A stretch of 64,000 nt of DNA from positions 124,001 through 188,000 of the forward strand of contig BROG01000459.1 of assembly GCA_030159075.1 (NCBI GenBank), given 5' to 3'. Of the stretch, positions 50,616-63,264 are shown piece after piece. The notes beneath the pieces were generated by a model that did not search any database, was not told the origin of the DNA, and worked only from the letters and a program-made list of their open reading frames with translations. A program made the position numbers and the translations under genes. How positions within the stretch are numbered: the first letter of the stretch is position 1; each line of letters starts with the position of its first letter. This DNA is from Atrina japonica. Its lineage: Eukaryota > Mollusca > Bivalvia > Pterioida > Pinnidae.

Positions 50616-51784
50616 GGCACGTCTATCTTTTTCTGGCCGATTTGGGAAATTTTCCTTTTAATATTTTCAAGGCTCTTGATTTTCCAATTTTGCTTTTAAA
50701 TATAGTGGAATTTTCTTGTTTTAGAAGAACGATGATTGGGAACTTTATTTGGATGTTTTTGAAATCTCATTTTGTTTTTCATTTTTCTATAGTTGTCTCT
50801 TTCACCCCCACCCCCACCCCCTTTGTCAGTTTCTTTTTTTCTGCGCTTCATAGTTCTGACTATGTTCTTTTGTTTTGGATATTTCTAATTTATTTAGTTT
50901 GTTGTAAGATTTTTGTTTTGTTTCGAGTATTCTTTGTTGTTCTGTATTTCTTTAATTGTTTCTTTTGGTGACAGCTTTTTATTAATTTTATTGTCCTTCA
51001 TAGTTCTGCAAGATTTTAAACATCTTGGGGAACGACAATTTAACTCGCAGTTTTTTTTTAATTGTTTGCAAAAATGAAAATGTATGATGTGGAGAAGCAG
51101 GTGACCGAAAACAATATCCTGAAACTAGCTTTCTCCATCCATGATATGCTAAATGGTCCCAGAAAGAAGAACGGAAACTGTATGAAATATCTAGATGTTT
51201 TTTGTGTAATTTTGAGATGCTTTATTTATTTATTTCTTTGTTTATTGTTTTTTTTTAGGGAAATACTTCGGTTTATTGTTGAGTTTATCACAGTTATATG
51301 ACTACTGACTAGATCACGTGATAACAATAAATCTTCCGAAAATTGATTTAGGAAATTGGGATAATATTCATGAAAATACGACTCTAACTTGAAAATATTA
51401 TCTGTTGAATAAACTTATTTATTTTTATCTGATGAATAAACTTATTTCGCATGAGTAGAAATGGAAAATGGGAGTGCTTCTAATATTTATTTTCTAAACA
51501 TATATTATGTCGAACCTTTATAATCCACCTGCGGTTTTATGCATATTAGGTTTTTATAAATTACCCAATTGCCTCTTCAGACATATTTGGTGCAGAATTC
51601 AATTTCCGGTGACGTAATTGAACATACGACAAAAGTTTTGAAAGTTGTCCCACACAAAGAAAAATGCCCATCTGTATATAAGAAAATGAAATAAAGAGAT
51701 TTTAAAAATATAATTTTGACGGACAAGATATTATGTGTCCATCTGCATGTATCATACTTAGTTTGATAGAGCTGTTAGTCTCAC

Positions 51785-51846
51785 AGTCATAGCGCATGCG
51801 TAGGCGTAGCCATATTGGAAAAAAGAGGAAAAGAATTTGGAGAGAG
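51785..51846 (+). promoter_or_regulatory. Candidate promoter and first exon
   Basis: GCGCATGCG (51792-51800) is a consensus NRF-1 site, and GCCATATTGG (51809-51818) resembles a YY1 site; the pair lies 20 bp apart, a layout common near start sites of housekeeping genes. GAGAGAG|GTAGGC at about 51846 could be a splice donor of a non-coding first exon. No coding exon of such a gene was found downstream, so this is tentative. Confidence 0.3.
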
Positions 51847-53983
51847 GTAGGCTACTGTTGTAAACATTCATAAAAGTTTGACCTCAAGTGTCTGTTGGAA
51901 TGTACGGAGGTCTTAAGTGAGGTTTTTGGAATGAAAATTATTGTTTGTGTTAAACGTTTACGTTAAATGGGGCATAATGAAACGTTTGACAATGGGAACA
52001 TTATCCTTTCATCCCGTATCCTGTCTTGGAAGTTAGGATGGTGCTTTCATGTTGCAGGAGTGTTTTTTTTTTTCGTGTATGTCGTTTCTTTGTTAGTTCG
52101 AGAAAATCGCAACGAGACATTCTTTTTTTGAATGTACTTGATGATGATAGAAAAGTGTAATATTAGTAATGAACGTTATATTTCAGTGGTAAATGCTAAC
52201 GCAATTTCGTAACTTACAACCTACTACGAGACTGAGAAAGTAGCTAGTAGGCAACCAACACAGGCGACGGTCGGATATACTCGAGTCGTGTAAACGTACA
52301 GTCAGTGTTATGATCTCCAGTAATTGAAGTCTTAACTGATTCAGTGAATACTGAAAGTATCAAGTCCATAACTGTAATCATAGACATAAACATTGTTTGA
52401 AGCGGAACTATTTGTACAACTACAAGAATAATTGTTACTGTTAGATTTGTATAGGCATTACAGTGGTAAACTTCACATGCATGTGTCCCACCAAATCCCC
52501 AAAGTGGCTTTTCCCAAAAACGTTTCATAAATAAGTCATTATGTGGAACAACATCCGTGTAATAATGAAATAATATGAACTAGTCTAAGGCAATGCCTTG
52601 AAAGAGAGTGCAGCTCCTTCTTTTACGCTTGCAGGAAAAACCATTCATTGAGAATCTATCTGGTTATGGTAGGGCAACACCTTTCCTGCAAAATGATGTA
52701 ACAGTTAAATTATGACATCAGATATTTAGAACGTAATAAGCAGTTCTGGTGTTACCATGGACTGAGTCTGCAAAAAGTTTACTAGTATAGTAGTTAAGTA
52801 CCTCATCAAACTTTTTTAGAAGATGACTTTTTCAGTGTTCATGGAGAAAGTAAATGAGACTATAGTATTGCATTTTGGGTAATTTCTTATCATTAAATTT
52901 GCTTTGCCATTCGAGCTGTACTCTCTATAACAAAAGTACTCATAGCAAAAAAAATTGTATTCATAAATTGATTATGTTACAACTTACTGTATTGTACAGA
53001 TGGTACATGTACATGTACCAATAGTTGGACACTTTCTTTTTACGTGTGAATGAACAATATTTTCCAAATTTTTTAAGATACTTTATCTGCTTTTAATTAA
53101 TAAATAAAACATATTGCAAAAATTACGACTAATAATTCCACTTCCAGTACAACTGTGTAATCACTCATCTTTCTATCATACTATCCAACATTTTCTTTTT
53201 AGTATCGGGAGGGAAATGACATCACTAGCTCAGCATAAATACTTCTACTGTCAAAGAATAGGTCTCTTGCAGTCATGATTAATACAGCATTCAGGTTGAG
53301 TTTGTAAAATGAGCTAAATTCACTTTTTGTTTCGTATTTTCGTAAAACACTTGTCAGATTATATTGCTTCTAAAGGTAACCTATTATGGTGCAAAATTTC
53401 AAAGTAATTTGATCAGTTGTACTGGAGATATTTGGTAAAAACCTTGATTTTCATCAGAGGATAGGTACCGTACCAGTATGTATGGCTGATAATCGAGAAT
53501 AGCTTTATATATGTGCTGGTTAGTACATCATTGTCTAAAAAGACCTGTTTTAACATTTATCAAAAAGTTGCAAGACCTAAATATAGATGTTGCGGAGATA
53601 AAACATCAAGAGGCTTGGTTTTTTTTGTCTGTCTATCTGTCTTTTGTCTAGACTTTATAATTCATTTGCAGTTCTAATTCAAGAGAAGAAAATGGTTACC
53701 ATGATTACTAATGTCTACAAGTACTTTTCAAGAAAGGTCATGTGTTGTTGTTTTTTTTCATAATCTAATTCTGAATCAATTTAGCATGTACACAGGAATT
53801 TCCGTTTGGCTTGGATTAACAGGGAATCATATACATGTAAATATAAACTTGGTAGAGTTTTGCCACTCATTGACGTTTGTGTTTCAAGTAGATCTTAGTT
53901 AAATTAATCAAATATATTTACTTTTGGTTAAAAAAATTAAATCTAAAAATTTATCTGGGGTTAACATTCATATAATTACAGCT

Positions 53984-54228
53984 CTGGTGTTTTCCACACT
54001 ATCACACAGCACCAAAATATGGCCCAAATTCCCAATGCAAAAACAATGCATTTTTACCAGTTTGAAATTTTCTCAGTCAAATGATAATGAATTTGTAGAG
54101 ATTCTTGTATTTTCACATAGTTTTTTTGTTTGTGTATTTCCAGATTTCCCAATTTCAGTAAAATGTTGCTAAAATCCCTAGTTCAAAAGGCCCAGGCCCC
54201 ATTCCCAAAAGAGTGTGGAAAATCCCTG
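53984..54228 (-). mobile_element. CAGGGATT-ended element, reverse copy
   Basis: On the minus strand it starts CAGGGATTTTCCACACTC, continues TTTTGGGAATGGGGCCTGGG and ends GTGGAAAACACCAG, matching the order of 6671-6919. Both are about 245-250 bp. Confidence 0.65.
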
Positions 54229-55679
54229 CAGCTGGTCAGAGATCGCTTTTGTCTGGTGGATGCTATAAAATACCTCTCCTGTCTACCTATAAATATTAAC
54301 TACATTGGTACATGTATCAGTATGCCCATGGACACCTGAGAAACTGGCTTAATTAAGGCAGAGCAATGTTTACATTTTGAAATTTACCATCATTTGAGAA
54401 AAAAATGCTAAATTCATTGACAATATATTTTAAAGCATGTTATTACATCAAGGTTCATATGACTTGAATGACCGACCTCAGAAAATGTGTACATGTATTC
54501 TTCAAAGCAGTTGCTGTATGAATTTAAAAAAAAACTGATGAGATTAAATACTGATACATTTCATAATTTATGAAAATGAGTAAGATATTATTAAGTCTTC
54601 AATAGATGTATATCAGGGATGGGAATTTTCCTCTAATTGGAGGACTTCCTCCTTTTTGAAAATTTTGCTGTAATGTTAAATCTGTATTTGTCCCCAATAA
54701 AACCCTAAAAATGATTACATTTTCCTTATTTTTCACCACTATGGATTCACATCCCAGATATGTACAACCAGGTCACTCCATTTTTATTTGTTCCTTCAAA
54801 TATCTAAAAGTAGAATTATATATTCTGGTATTTCCATCATTTATTTCATGCTTGCTGATTACAGGATTTATCTCCCGTTTGCTGAGTTATCTCCTCTTTA
54901 TAGACAATTTTTTTTTTCTGCCAAATAAAATTCTTATACACCTTTAAGGGACTTTATAGACCTGGGTAAAATGAATTCACCTCAAGGTGTACTGGCTTCA
55001 TCAGGCTGTTCAAATTTTAAACTGAAAATTTGTTCGATGCAAGGTACCTGCTCTAATGAAAGACAACTGTTGCATATGGGAGGTTACTCTGTATTCCACA
55101 AATCAAGAAAATACTCTTACATGATAATAGTTGAGACTGAGAGGACAATAGTTGGAATTTTGGGTCATAAAATTTGGGGAACTGTGGTCAGTTTGCAGTG
55201 TTTTACATTGAGTATGAGACCAATGTATACCTGGACCCCAAATAGTTCTCGAAAAACACCTGATTAGAACCAGTGAATAAGTCATGAATATGCATAATTA
55301 TGTTATGTATGCTTCATAAATATTGGGCAGCAATTCAATTAGAATCTAAGAGTAAATGAAAGCATGCTTTTTTTTTTACTGAAAGTGGTTTGTTACATAT
55401 AGAAAGAATAATAGTTTATGAATATTTTACCTGCTTTATTTACAAAGATACATTATTACACAAACAACAATAACTGGGTCTAGGTGCTGCCTCTTTCTAG
55501 TCACTAAAACAAGACTTGATTTGGTCATAAGTCACAAGTCATAATTCTTTGTCGCAAGTGGAATGGTCCTGAGACCAAGTTTAAGACTTAGAAACTTTCA
55601 TAAAACAGGACCCAGGTCCTTATAAAACGAAGTTATTGTTCAGGAAACTTATTTTCAAATTCAATGATCACAAACACTT

Positions 55680-56035
55680 GATGTATATCAAAGGCCACTT
55701 AAATGTTTATCAGAGGTCACTTACATATGTATCAAGGCCACTTAAGTTTGGATCAGTGACTACTTAAATGTGTAAAGGGTCACTTAGATATGTATCAAAG
55801 GCCACTTAGATATGTATCAAAGGCCACTTAACCCATTTATCCCTAAAGACATTTGGACTAGTGAGTCTAAGTCATAGATTTACAGAAGGGTCCATTGTTT
55901 TTCAGGGGATAATGAGTTAAACTTGTGACAATGACCACCTAAATGTGTCAAAGGTCACATAATTATTTATCAAAGGCCACTTAAATATGTATCAAAGGTT
56001 TCTTAAATGTGTATCAAAGGCTGCTAAGAATATGG
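55680..56035 (+). repeat. Degenerate 20-30-bp tandem repeat split by a MITE
   Basis: The phrase GTATCAAAGGCCACTTA, with variants such as GTCAAAGGTCACATAA, recurs about a dozen times. The MITE at 55828-55920 lies inside it and the repeat resumes on its right side. Confidence 0.8.
55828..55920. mobile_element. TTAA-flanked MITE inserted in a tandem repeat
   Basis: TTAACCCATTTATCCCTAAA at the left and CAGGGGATAATGAGTTAA at the right. It is the reverse orientation of 36669 and 61814. Repeat units on both sides show where it inserted, with TTAA as the duplicated target. Confidence 0.8.
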
Positions 56036-56500
56036 TTCTTCACACAATTAATTATGTCCTATAATTGCAACCCAAAATAATTTCCTTTTAGCCTTAGGTT
56101 TTGATAATGAAAGTTAAAGTTCAGTTCTATAAGACATACTGTAAACAAAACTCTAGATTATTTATGTAAGTACTAGAAATCATATAATTTTTATCCATGA
56201 ATGATGGTAGTCAGCTCACTTTCTGATTTGCACTTATGTAGTTTTTTTTTTCCCATCCATTGGGAATATAACTTTAATGGCAATATGGAGAATGGTCAGT
56301 AAATTTATAAAACTCTGAATTTTTACGACAGTAGATCACACATAAATTTGCATACTATCAAATGCTAGTATCTGAGCAGATTAAGTGTAACATTATCATT
56401 TCCATTTAATTTATTTAACATTGAATTAGTTTTCATTAGGATTCGTTGAATCGTAAATCCTTTTCATGCAGATATGAACATTTTTCTCTTATTTAATTCC

Positions 56501-56584
56501 TTAAGACCCGAAATACACATTTGGACTGGTCTAAGTCATTGATTTACAGAAGGGTCGATTGTTTTTCAGGGGTTGATGAGTTAA
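56501..56584. mobile_element. TTAA-flanked MITE
   Basis: TTAAGACCCGAAATACACAT at the left and CAGGGGTTGATGAGTTAA at the right; central TTTACAGAAGGGTC is shared with 55828. Confidence 0.75.
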
Positions 56585-56662
56585 ATTGGAAATATCTTGA
56601 GTTTACTAAATTTCTATCATAGCCTTTAAAAATCATAGTTATACATGTACATAGAATTGATA

Positions 56663-56810
56663 CATGCATAGGCGTCGGAACCGGGGGGCTTAGCCCCCCC
56701 CACTTTTTTGAAAATATAGACATAGGACATAGATTTTCTGGCGTGTGTATGTGTTTTAAGTTGGTTTAGCCCCCCCACTTTCAATTTGCTTCCGACGCTG
56801 ATGACATGTA
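56663..56810. mobile_element. GCGTCGGAA-ended MITE, copy 2
   Basis: CATGCATAGGCGTCGGAACC, GGGGGGCTTAGCCCCCCC, TTTTAAGTTGGTTTAGCC and CAATTTGCTTCCGACGC in the order of copy 1 at 47190; shorter interior. Confidence 0.8.
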
Positions 56811-57319
56811 TGATGCATTTAATACAGACACATTTTATTATGTTGTTATGGCTTTGGATAATAATACATGTAGATTTCTTAAAACTGCTTTTTTCTTTTG
56901 CACAGAAAAAATCCTCAACATGCAGATAGTTTTATTTTCAGATTCCAGTCCACTCAGGCACACATAAATTTATTTTTATTTTCTTATCATGTACTGGAAG
57001 ATGATTATCAGTACTTTCAAACAGAAATTCAGATTTGACATACTGTTATAATAGCTTATATGTGTGTATAAATTACATAATGACGATACAATAGATATAA
57101 TCAACTAAGTGTTATATACTAGAAGTCACAAGTTGTTACATCATATCAGGAGCATGATAACAGATAAATGATCTGCAGCAGATGATTAACATAATATCTT
57201 ACAATCTTTCAATTCCATACTATTGCTGTTTGCCATATGTTTGTTCACATATGTTTGCTCCTTTGAATCTTAAATGTAATTTACATGAGGCACATGTACA
57301 TATTATACATTACAACCTA

Positions 57320-57587
57320 GGGCCTCCATGGCTAAGTGGTTAGAGCATCACACTTTGAACCATGAAGTTTAGCTCTCTCATTTCTGGTTAGCACAGGTTC
57401 GAGTCTTGCTGGAATCAACCAATAGGATGATTTTTGTGAGAAGGTAGAAGGTTTGTCAGGTTTCTTGTGGAAGGTCGTTGGTCTCTTCCTGGGTAGATTG
57501 TAAACGGATTCTCTCCTCCACCATTAAAAACTGGTCGCCACCAATTGTTTGAGTGTGGCATAAAACACCATTTCAAAAAAAATTCAA
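57320..57587 (+). mobile_element. SINE family A, complete copy
   Basis: A-box TGGCTAAGTGG, B-box GGTTCGAGTCT, body GATTCTCTCCTCCACCATTA, tail GTTTGAGTGTGGCATAAAAC and an A-rich end. The best preserved head of this family in the window. Confidence 0.88.
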
Positions 57588-58516
57588 ACGACAACTCTCC
57601 CACCATTTACAAATGTAGGACAATCTTGGCCTCTATATAGTACTATTACAACTTGCCCACTCATTTTACAATTCTTGGAGAATGGGACATTTGGCTGTAT
57701 ATTGCGGTTTGCTTAAGTAGAATATAATTTTGCCAATGTAATATACATGTTTATTACATGTACATGTATATTTTCTGAAACCAGCCAAGTTACTTCTATG
57801 GTAATTTTCTTATTGGGTTAAAACCCAAATTTTAGAATTACATTCTGACTCTTTAGAGGACATACCCTTTAATTTGCTAAATTCATCAAGAGTGAGGCTG
57901 CAACGATACACTAGACCATGATTCGATTTGATTTTAGATATTCACTGTTCGATTCTATACAGTATGAAGTTCTGTTCATACCTAAAATAAAGGATTGATT
58001 TATCAAACTCAATATCTCTGTCAGTTGAGCTTTACTTCTAATATCAAATATCTTTTGACTACAACACAAATAAATGGTCATATTTAAGTCCAACATAAAT
58101 TTAATAAAGGTGAACTGAGATTTCTTAGTCTCAGTCACTGGATTTGAACTGAGGTTATTTAATCTCAATCAATGGACTGGAAATATTAATCTCAATCACT
58201 AGATTTTCAAGTTCTTATATAGAAACTTAGAAAAATAAACATGATGGTTGTGCAGTGACTAGGTCTCCAGCACTTGAAAAGATCCTTTCACTGGCAACAG
58301 AAGTTGCAGGTACACTTCAAGGTACAACTTTGACATGATTTTTTTCAGAAAAGTTTATCCTTGATGGTACAATGTAACATGGTTCAATTACTCTAAACAT
58401 GTGATGGAAACCCTGGTATTCTACGACAGTGTAGGGTCTCATATATTATATGTGATATCTTCGTCATTCTACGTAATTTCATGTTTCCTGCCTAAGTGCG
58501 TAGACATGTTAGTCGT

Positions 58517-58600
58517 TAATTTCTGTGGAAACGTTGGGTAAAATCTGAGAATTTTATATGTAAAATTGTCTGATTTTACCCAGCGTTTCTACAGAAATTA
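58517..58600. repeat. 84-nt near-perfect hairpin
   Basis: Arms 58517-58545 and 58572-58600 pair at 27 of 29 positions, and the inner part (AGAATTTTA ... TAAAATTGTCT) continues the stem with a small bulge to a loop near ATATG. Stem length is about 38 bp in total, similar in size to a microRNA precursor, but a MITE origin is equally possible. Confidence 0.85.
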
Positions 58601-60350
58601 GTTAGTTGTTTGCCCCGCTTTGTAATTTAATTCGGTGTGGCATATTTTGCATACAGTCTCACCTTTATTTGTTATGTCATTTTCATATTTGAATCTGAAG
58701 TACTGCCAGACCTTGGGCCGATAGCTTGTTGGAGGGTCTACAATTTTCATTCAACATCTAGGCCTGCCATGTTTACACGCACATGTATACAACTATCAAA
58801 TCGTATTAGTGCAGCTTATTCATTCTCACACGAATGGGCCAATTGAAACGAATGTTTCAAAGAGTTTGTGCATATATAAACAGATTATAAAATCTGAACG
58901 GTGTCCTTATCGAAATTCAAGAAAAACGTATCATGAATCAAATCATGACCAAAAAAAATTGCAATTCGATCGTATTGCCGTGAATAGTAACACTCCTAAT
59001 CAAGAGATTCGTGAAATTTTTAATTTAGGTTTACTGTAATGTCAGTGTAAATGCTGCTTGATCAAGACCCTCATAGAATTGGTAAAAGTTTATGAATTTT
59101 CACATATAACTGACATAGGTCTCTGACACCTTACAAGGCTTACATTTGTGTATGTCAAAGTCTCTAGATACCTCAGTGTACAAATTTGTATCATATCTAC
59201 TGGTATCTCCAGGTTTCTGATACATGGTTTTGACTTACAGAAGTTACAGTTATATTTATATATATACTTGTGTACTTCCGTATGTACATGACCAGTCATT
59301 GTGTTTAAGTTTGCTTGTTTAAAACATTTCACTTTTACTTGTTTAAATTGACTTAGCAGTTATTCCTCAAATTACCACCCAAACCTTGATACATATTATC
59401 ATATATATCCTGTCTTGTGTATATTGTGTATACTTACAGAGTAAAGTTGGAAAGTGAGAAAGACAACATTTTTTTGCATTTGTTTTATATGTTTATATGC
59501 ATTAGGAATATATGATATAACTTTACTATAAAACTTGTTGACAAAGCATCATTTTAGTATTTTACTTATTTAAGTACAAGTATATATGCTATGTTTACAG
59601 AAGGTGGAACAGATCAAACATTGGTGCAGTGAAGTTTGTCCACTTCTGTAAATCTTCCCAAACTATAACCCAGTACACTAGCTACATGTATATGTATAAA
59701 GTAAGCCTCTTGTAACCGTGTTGTATGGGATATAGGCCAGAGACAGAAAAGTTTAACCCGAGGGATGATAATGAATGCATGCCTTTATTATGATGAGTTT
59801 TCTCTGCATTTACCAGATTACCCTCCATCATTAACCTATTTTGTCGATGTTATTTATTTTCTTTTTTTTTCATAGCAATTCAAGGTATTTTGCTTTGTCA
59901 TTCATTGCCACTGGTAAAATTATTGGCAATAAAGAGGTCAATTTCATAACAAGTAAATATAGCACATATATAACAGAGTGAACAGGTACTTGGTTTTACT
60001 CATTGATCAGACCAATCAACACACCTAGGACTTCTTAGTAATAGTATAAATAATGAAGGCGATATACATTTTTCTAATCTGGTATAACATTTTGGTTATG
60101 CTAAATAGTGTTAGCATTATACATGTACATTTATTACATGCATGTGTAATCATACCGTTACAATACAGAGTTCAATACGCCCGTGCAATATGTAATGTCC
60201 TTTTGCACATAGTTGGATATGGAAATTTCTCCGGAGCTACTTTTCTAAATGGCATTCATGTCATCCAAAATATTTGATGGCATCTTTAAAAGTGGAATAA
60301 AATTTAAATTTGCGTATACATATAGATAAATACGGGGCATGTAATAAAAA

Positions 60351-60501
60351 CAAAACCACACAAATGTTTCTATCTGTATCATCAGACTGCACTTGATCAT
60401 TGTAGCGGATGGAGTCAACTTGATCTACGCTCTCGTTGAATCCTTCCACTAAAACGATCTCATGCAGTCTGATGATACGGATTGAAACATGTGTAGTTTT
60501 G
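60351..60501. mobile_element. Fold-back element, about 150 bp
   Basis: GTATCATCAGACTGCA (60377-60392) and TGCAGTCTGATGATAC (60463-60478) are perfect inverted repeats, and the match extends outwards through AAACATGTGTAGTTTT / AAAACCACACAAATGTTT and inwards through ATCATTGTAGCGGATGGA-type words. The whole makes a long imperfect hairpin. A half copy is at 18405. Confidence 0.8.
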
Positions 60502-60916
60502 TCTATCTATGATACAGTAAACTGTTAAAAAAATAATCTTAACATTTTTAAAATCGATCTTTATCACAGATACATGTACATGTAGTTTTACCACACCATG
60601 GCATATGAAGTGTTGTCAATTCTGTTCCATATAATATGACTTTCTGTTTGATCAATACACATAATATTACATGTAACTGTACAATAACATACTGTGTCTT
60701 AATACAATACAACGTAAATGTATTGTATTGATATGTGCACTCCATACATATCAATGACTTTTATACATAATAGACATACACATATATACGCAATACTGTA
60801 CACATATATGTATTTTAATGAATAATTGTACAATTTTGATTACTATAACAATTTTTTTATCAGATATATCCAGTAAGTGAAAATGAAAAACAAGCCAATA
60901 CCTGGTTGTGTCAATA

Positions 60917-61327
60917 AACTGGAACCTTTCTTTGAAAGATTTCATGGAAGATCACCTGTCTTTTAAGACCACATTATGCAGGGATTTTCCTACCTTCAAA
61001 ATTCTGGATCCGGGATCCGGAATTTTTTGGAAAAATATAACATTTTTACTAAAATAGAAACATTTAATTTGAGATTGATTTGAAAATGCTTTATTTTTTA
61101 TTTTGAATTGTAAAATTGGGAATTTTTGCATAATTTGGGGAAAATACAAGTCATTTGTGCATCAGGAATGGGTTCTGTAAGCGGACCCAAAATCGGCCTA
61201 CGAAAATCCCTGTTATGAAAACCAATTTGTTAAATAATACTGTAAACAAAACCTCTTGAGAGACCATCTGTCGTAAAAGATCACATTTCAATGGCGGATG
61301 GGGTGATTTCACAAGACAGTTTGCACT
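60917..61327 (+). mobile_element. CAGT-type MITE interrupted by another element
   Basis: GGAACCTTTCTTTGAAAGAT and TCTTTTAAGACCACATTATG before, and AAAACCAATTTGTTAAATAA, CTTGAGAGACCATCTGTCG and GTTTGCACTG after the insert at 60979-61212. The joined order equals that at 6462-6600. Confidence 0.75.
60979..61212 (-). mobile_element. CAGGGATTTTC-ended element, 234 bp, nested
   Basis: CAGGGATTTTCCTACC at the left and GGCCTACGAAAATCCCTG at the right are inverted. TTATG is present directly outside both ends (60974-60978 and 61213-61217), a 5-bp target duplication. Orientation is opposite to 22200. Confidence 0.82.
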
Positions 61328-61813
61328 GTATATATACTTCTGCTTATATATAACAGTTGCAAGGTCATATGCATTTTCTCCAGCTTACTAATCCTGTGTG
61401 ATTGTTCACCAAAATAGCAAATAACCTCTGACTAAAAATGAATTGTATCGTAGTGGATGCAAGATAGACCCCCCATTGTTTTGCAGTAAAAGTTGATAAA
61501 TCAGGACATGAAATACTACTACCAATTGTGTGATGATTGTACTTTAATATGTACACTACATATACATTTACACATACTTGAATGATGTATTGATTACATG
61601 TAATTATACAAGAAGGAACAATGTATATTTATTTCTGAAAATATTTGACACTTATAAAAAATTTCCAAATTACCCTCAATTTAAATTGAGAGGGGGAGGG
61701 GATTCCATGGGATCCCTAAATGAAACTTGCTTGGGGGAAAAAATTTACCGATAGTCATACATGTACATGTAGAGGGAAGATATTAAAAAGAAATTGACTG
61801 TTTACAATGTCTT

Positions 61814-61904
61814 TTAACTCATCAACCCCTAAATAACAATGGACTCTTCTGTAAAGCAATGACTTTTATCAGTCCAAATGTGTCTTTAGGGATGAATGAG
61901 TTGA
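61814..61904. mobile_element. TTAACTCATCAACCCC MITE
   Basis: TTAACTCATCAACCCCTAAA at the left and TTAGGGATGAATGAGTTGA at the right (TTAA mutated to TTGA). Same orientation as 36669. Confidence 0.75.
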
Positions 61905-62499
61905 AGAATGCAAATTGTAAAAAGACTTTGATTATGAATCTCATTTTCAAATTTTATAATTGTATAAGAAGTACATACAGTAGCTTTCAGTCACTTACTC
62001 ATTGTTAGACACGATTTTAAACCAAATGCCCATAACTGATCAGTGAAAAAGGAACTGATACAAAACAATGAAAACAAAACAGCAACACAAATACACAAAA
62101 AGGTGGAAAATATATTTAATAAATTCTATAAAATCTGTTACAGTGAATTTTCAAAATCTATTTTCTTTTAAATTTACTAAGCTTAAAGAATTTTATAGAC
62201 ATCATTATCAAGCTTTTTAGATTTACCAATATCATCAGTGCCATTGACATTACATGTATGTCATACATTGTAAACATGGCCCTTTATATTGTTGTTATCT
62301 TTTTTCTTTAATCTTAACCTTTGATATGATATGTATGCAAGTGTACAAATATAATAAATATCTTAGTGTGTAAACATTGAAAATATCTGCAGTTAGCTCA
62401 AAGCCAATGAGACAGCTTACTCACACCCCATATATACCAGTTAAATAAATGCAATAAATATATGTACATGTACCGTAGTACACTTGACAAATAATACCT

Positions 62500-62517
62500 C
62501 ACACACACACACACACA
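62500..62517. repeat. (CA)n microsatellite
   Basis: Nine CA units. Confidence 0.9.
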
Positions 62518-63264
62518 TGTAGAATCATTTCCTGTCTTATAATTAACCAGGTACAGTAAATATGTTGTATATGTATCCCTGTAGGCTAATAAATGTTTGC
62601 GTTTCAGCTCACACCCTGTTTAAGAACCCATTATACACATTTCTGTCTGATTCTACTTGACTTTTATATACATTTATAAATAAGACATTGGAGAGATACA
62701 CAACTGGACAATTAAAAGATGGGACAAAGCCTATCTCATGTGCTATGTCCTGACCCCCCCCCCCCACTGAAAAATAAATTATTGTATCTTCCTATGGCAT
62801 GGGAAAGTTCATTATATTTTGTAATCATTTGAGTCAATAATACTTGTTAGTATCATGATATGTGCATTAGCGCAAGATCATAGTCTGCCTGTACTTGACT
62901 TTTAAAGGTATGAACTAGATCTAAGATTTTAAAAAAAAAAACACAAGAAGATTAGTTTCAGGTATGGTTTGTGAAGAAAGTTTCATTTTAGCAAGCAATT
63001 GAAATTGGTACATATTTGGATATATATTTTTATAAAAAAAATTGGGGGAATGGGGCATTTCTTTCCTCCAAATTTAACTCAAATCTGGTTCACTTATTCA
63101 CTTATTAGTTGCTTAATATAAATGAAATCTCAACATACATATGTAAAGCAAATATATTCCAGTGCTATTGGACTTAAAAATCTTTGTGACAGATTTAACT
63201 TCCTGGTATAGAAATTCTCAAAACCGTTTCTTGTTGTGATAGTGTTAAATAAATGACTGAACTG

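Noticed and set aside
50642..50971. 109-residue Phe-rich open frame
   Set aside because: T-rich low-complexity DNA read as Phe/Leu/Val; no domain.
51062..51301. 79-residue open frame starting MFAKMKMYDVEKQV
   Set aside because: The first 45 residues look somewhat protein-like, but no family was recognised and no splice context supports it; worth a database search but not called.
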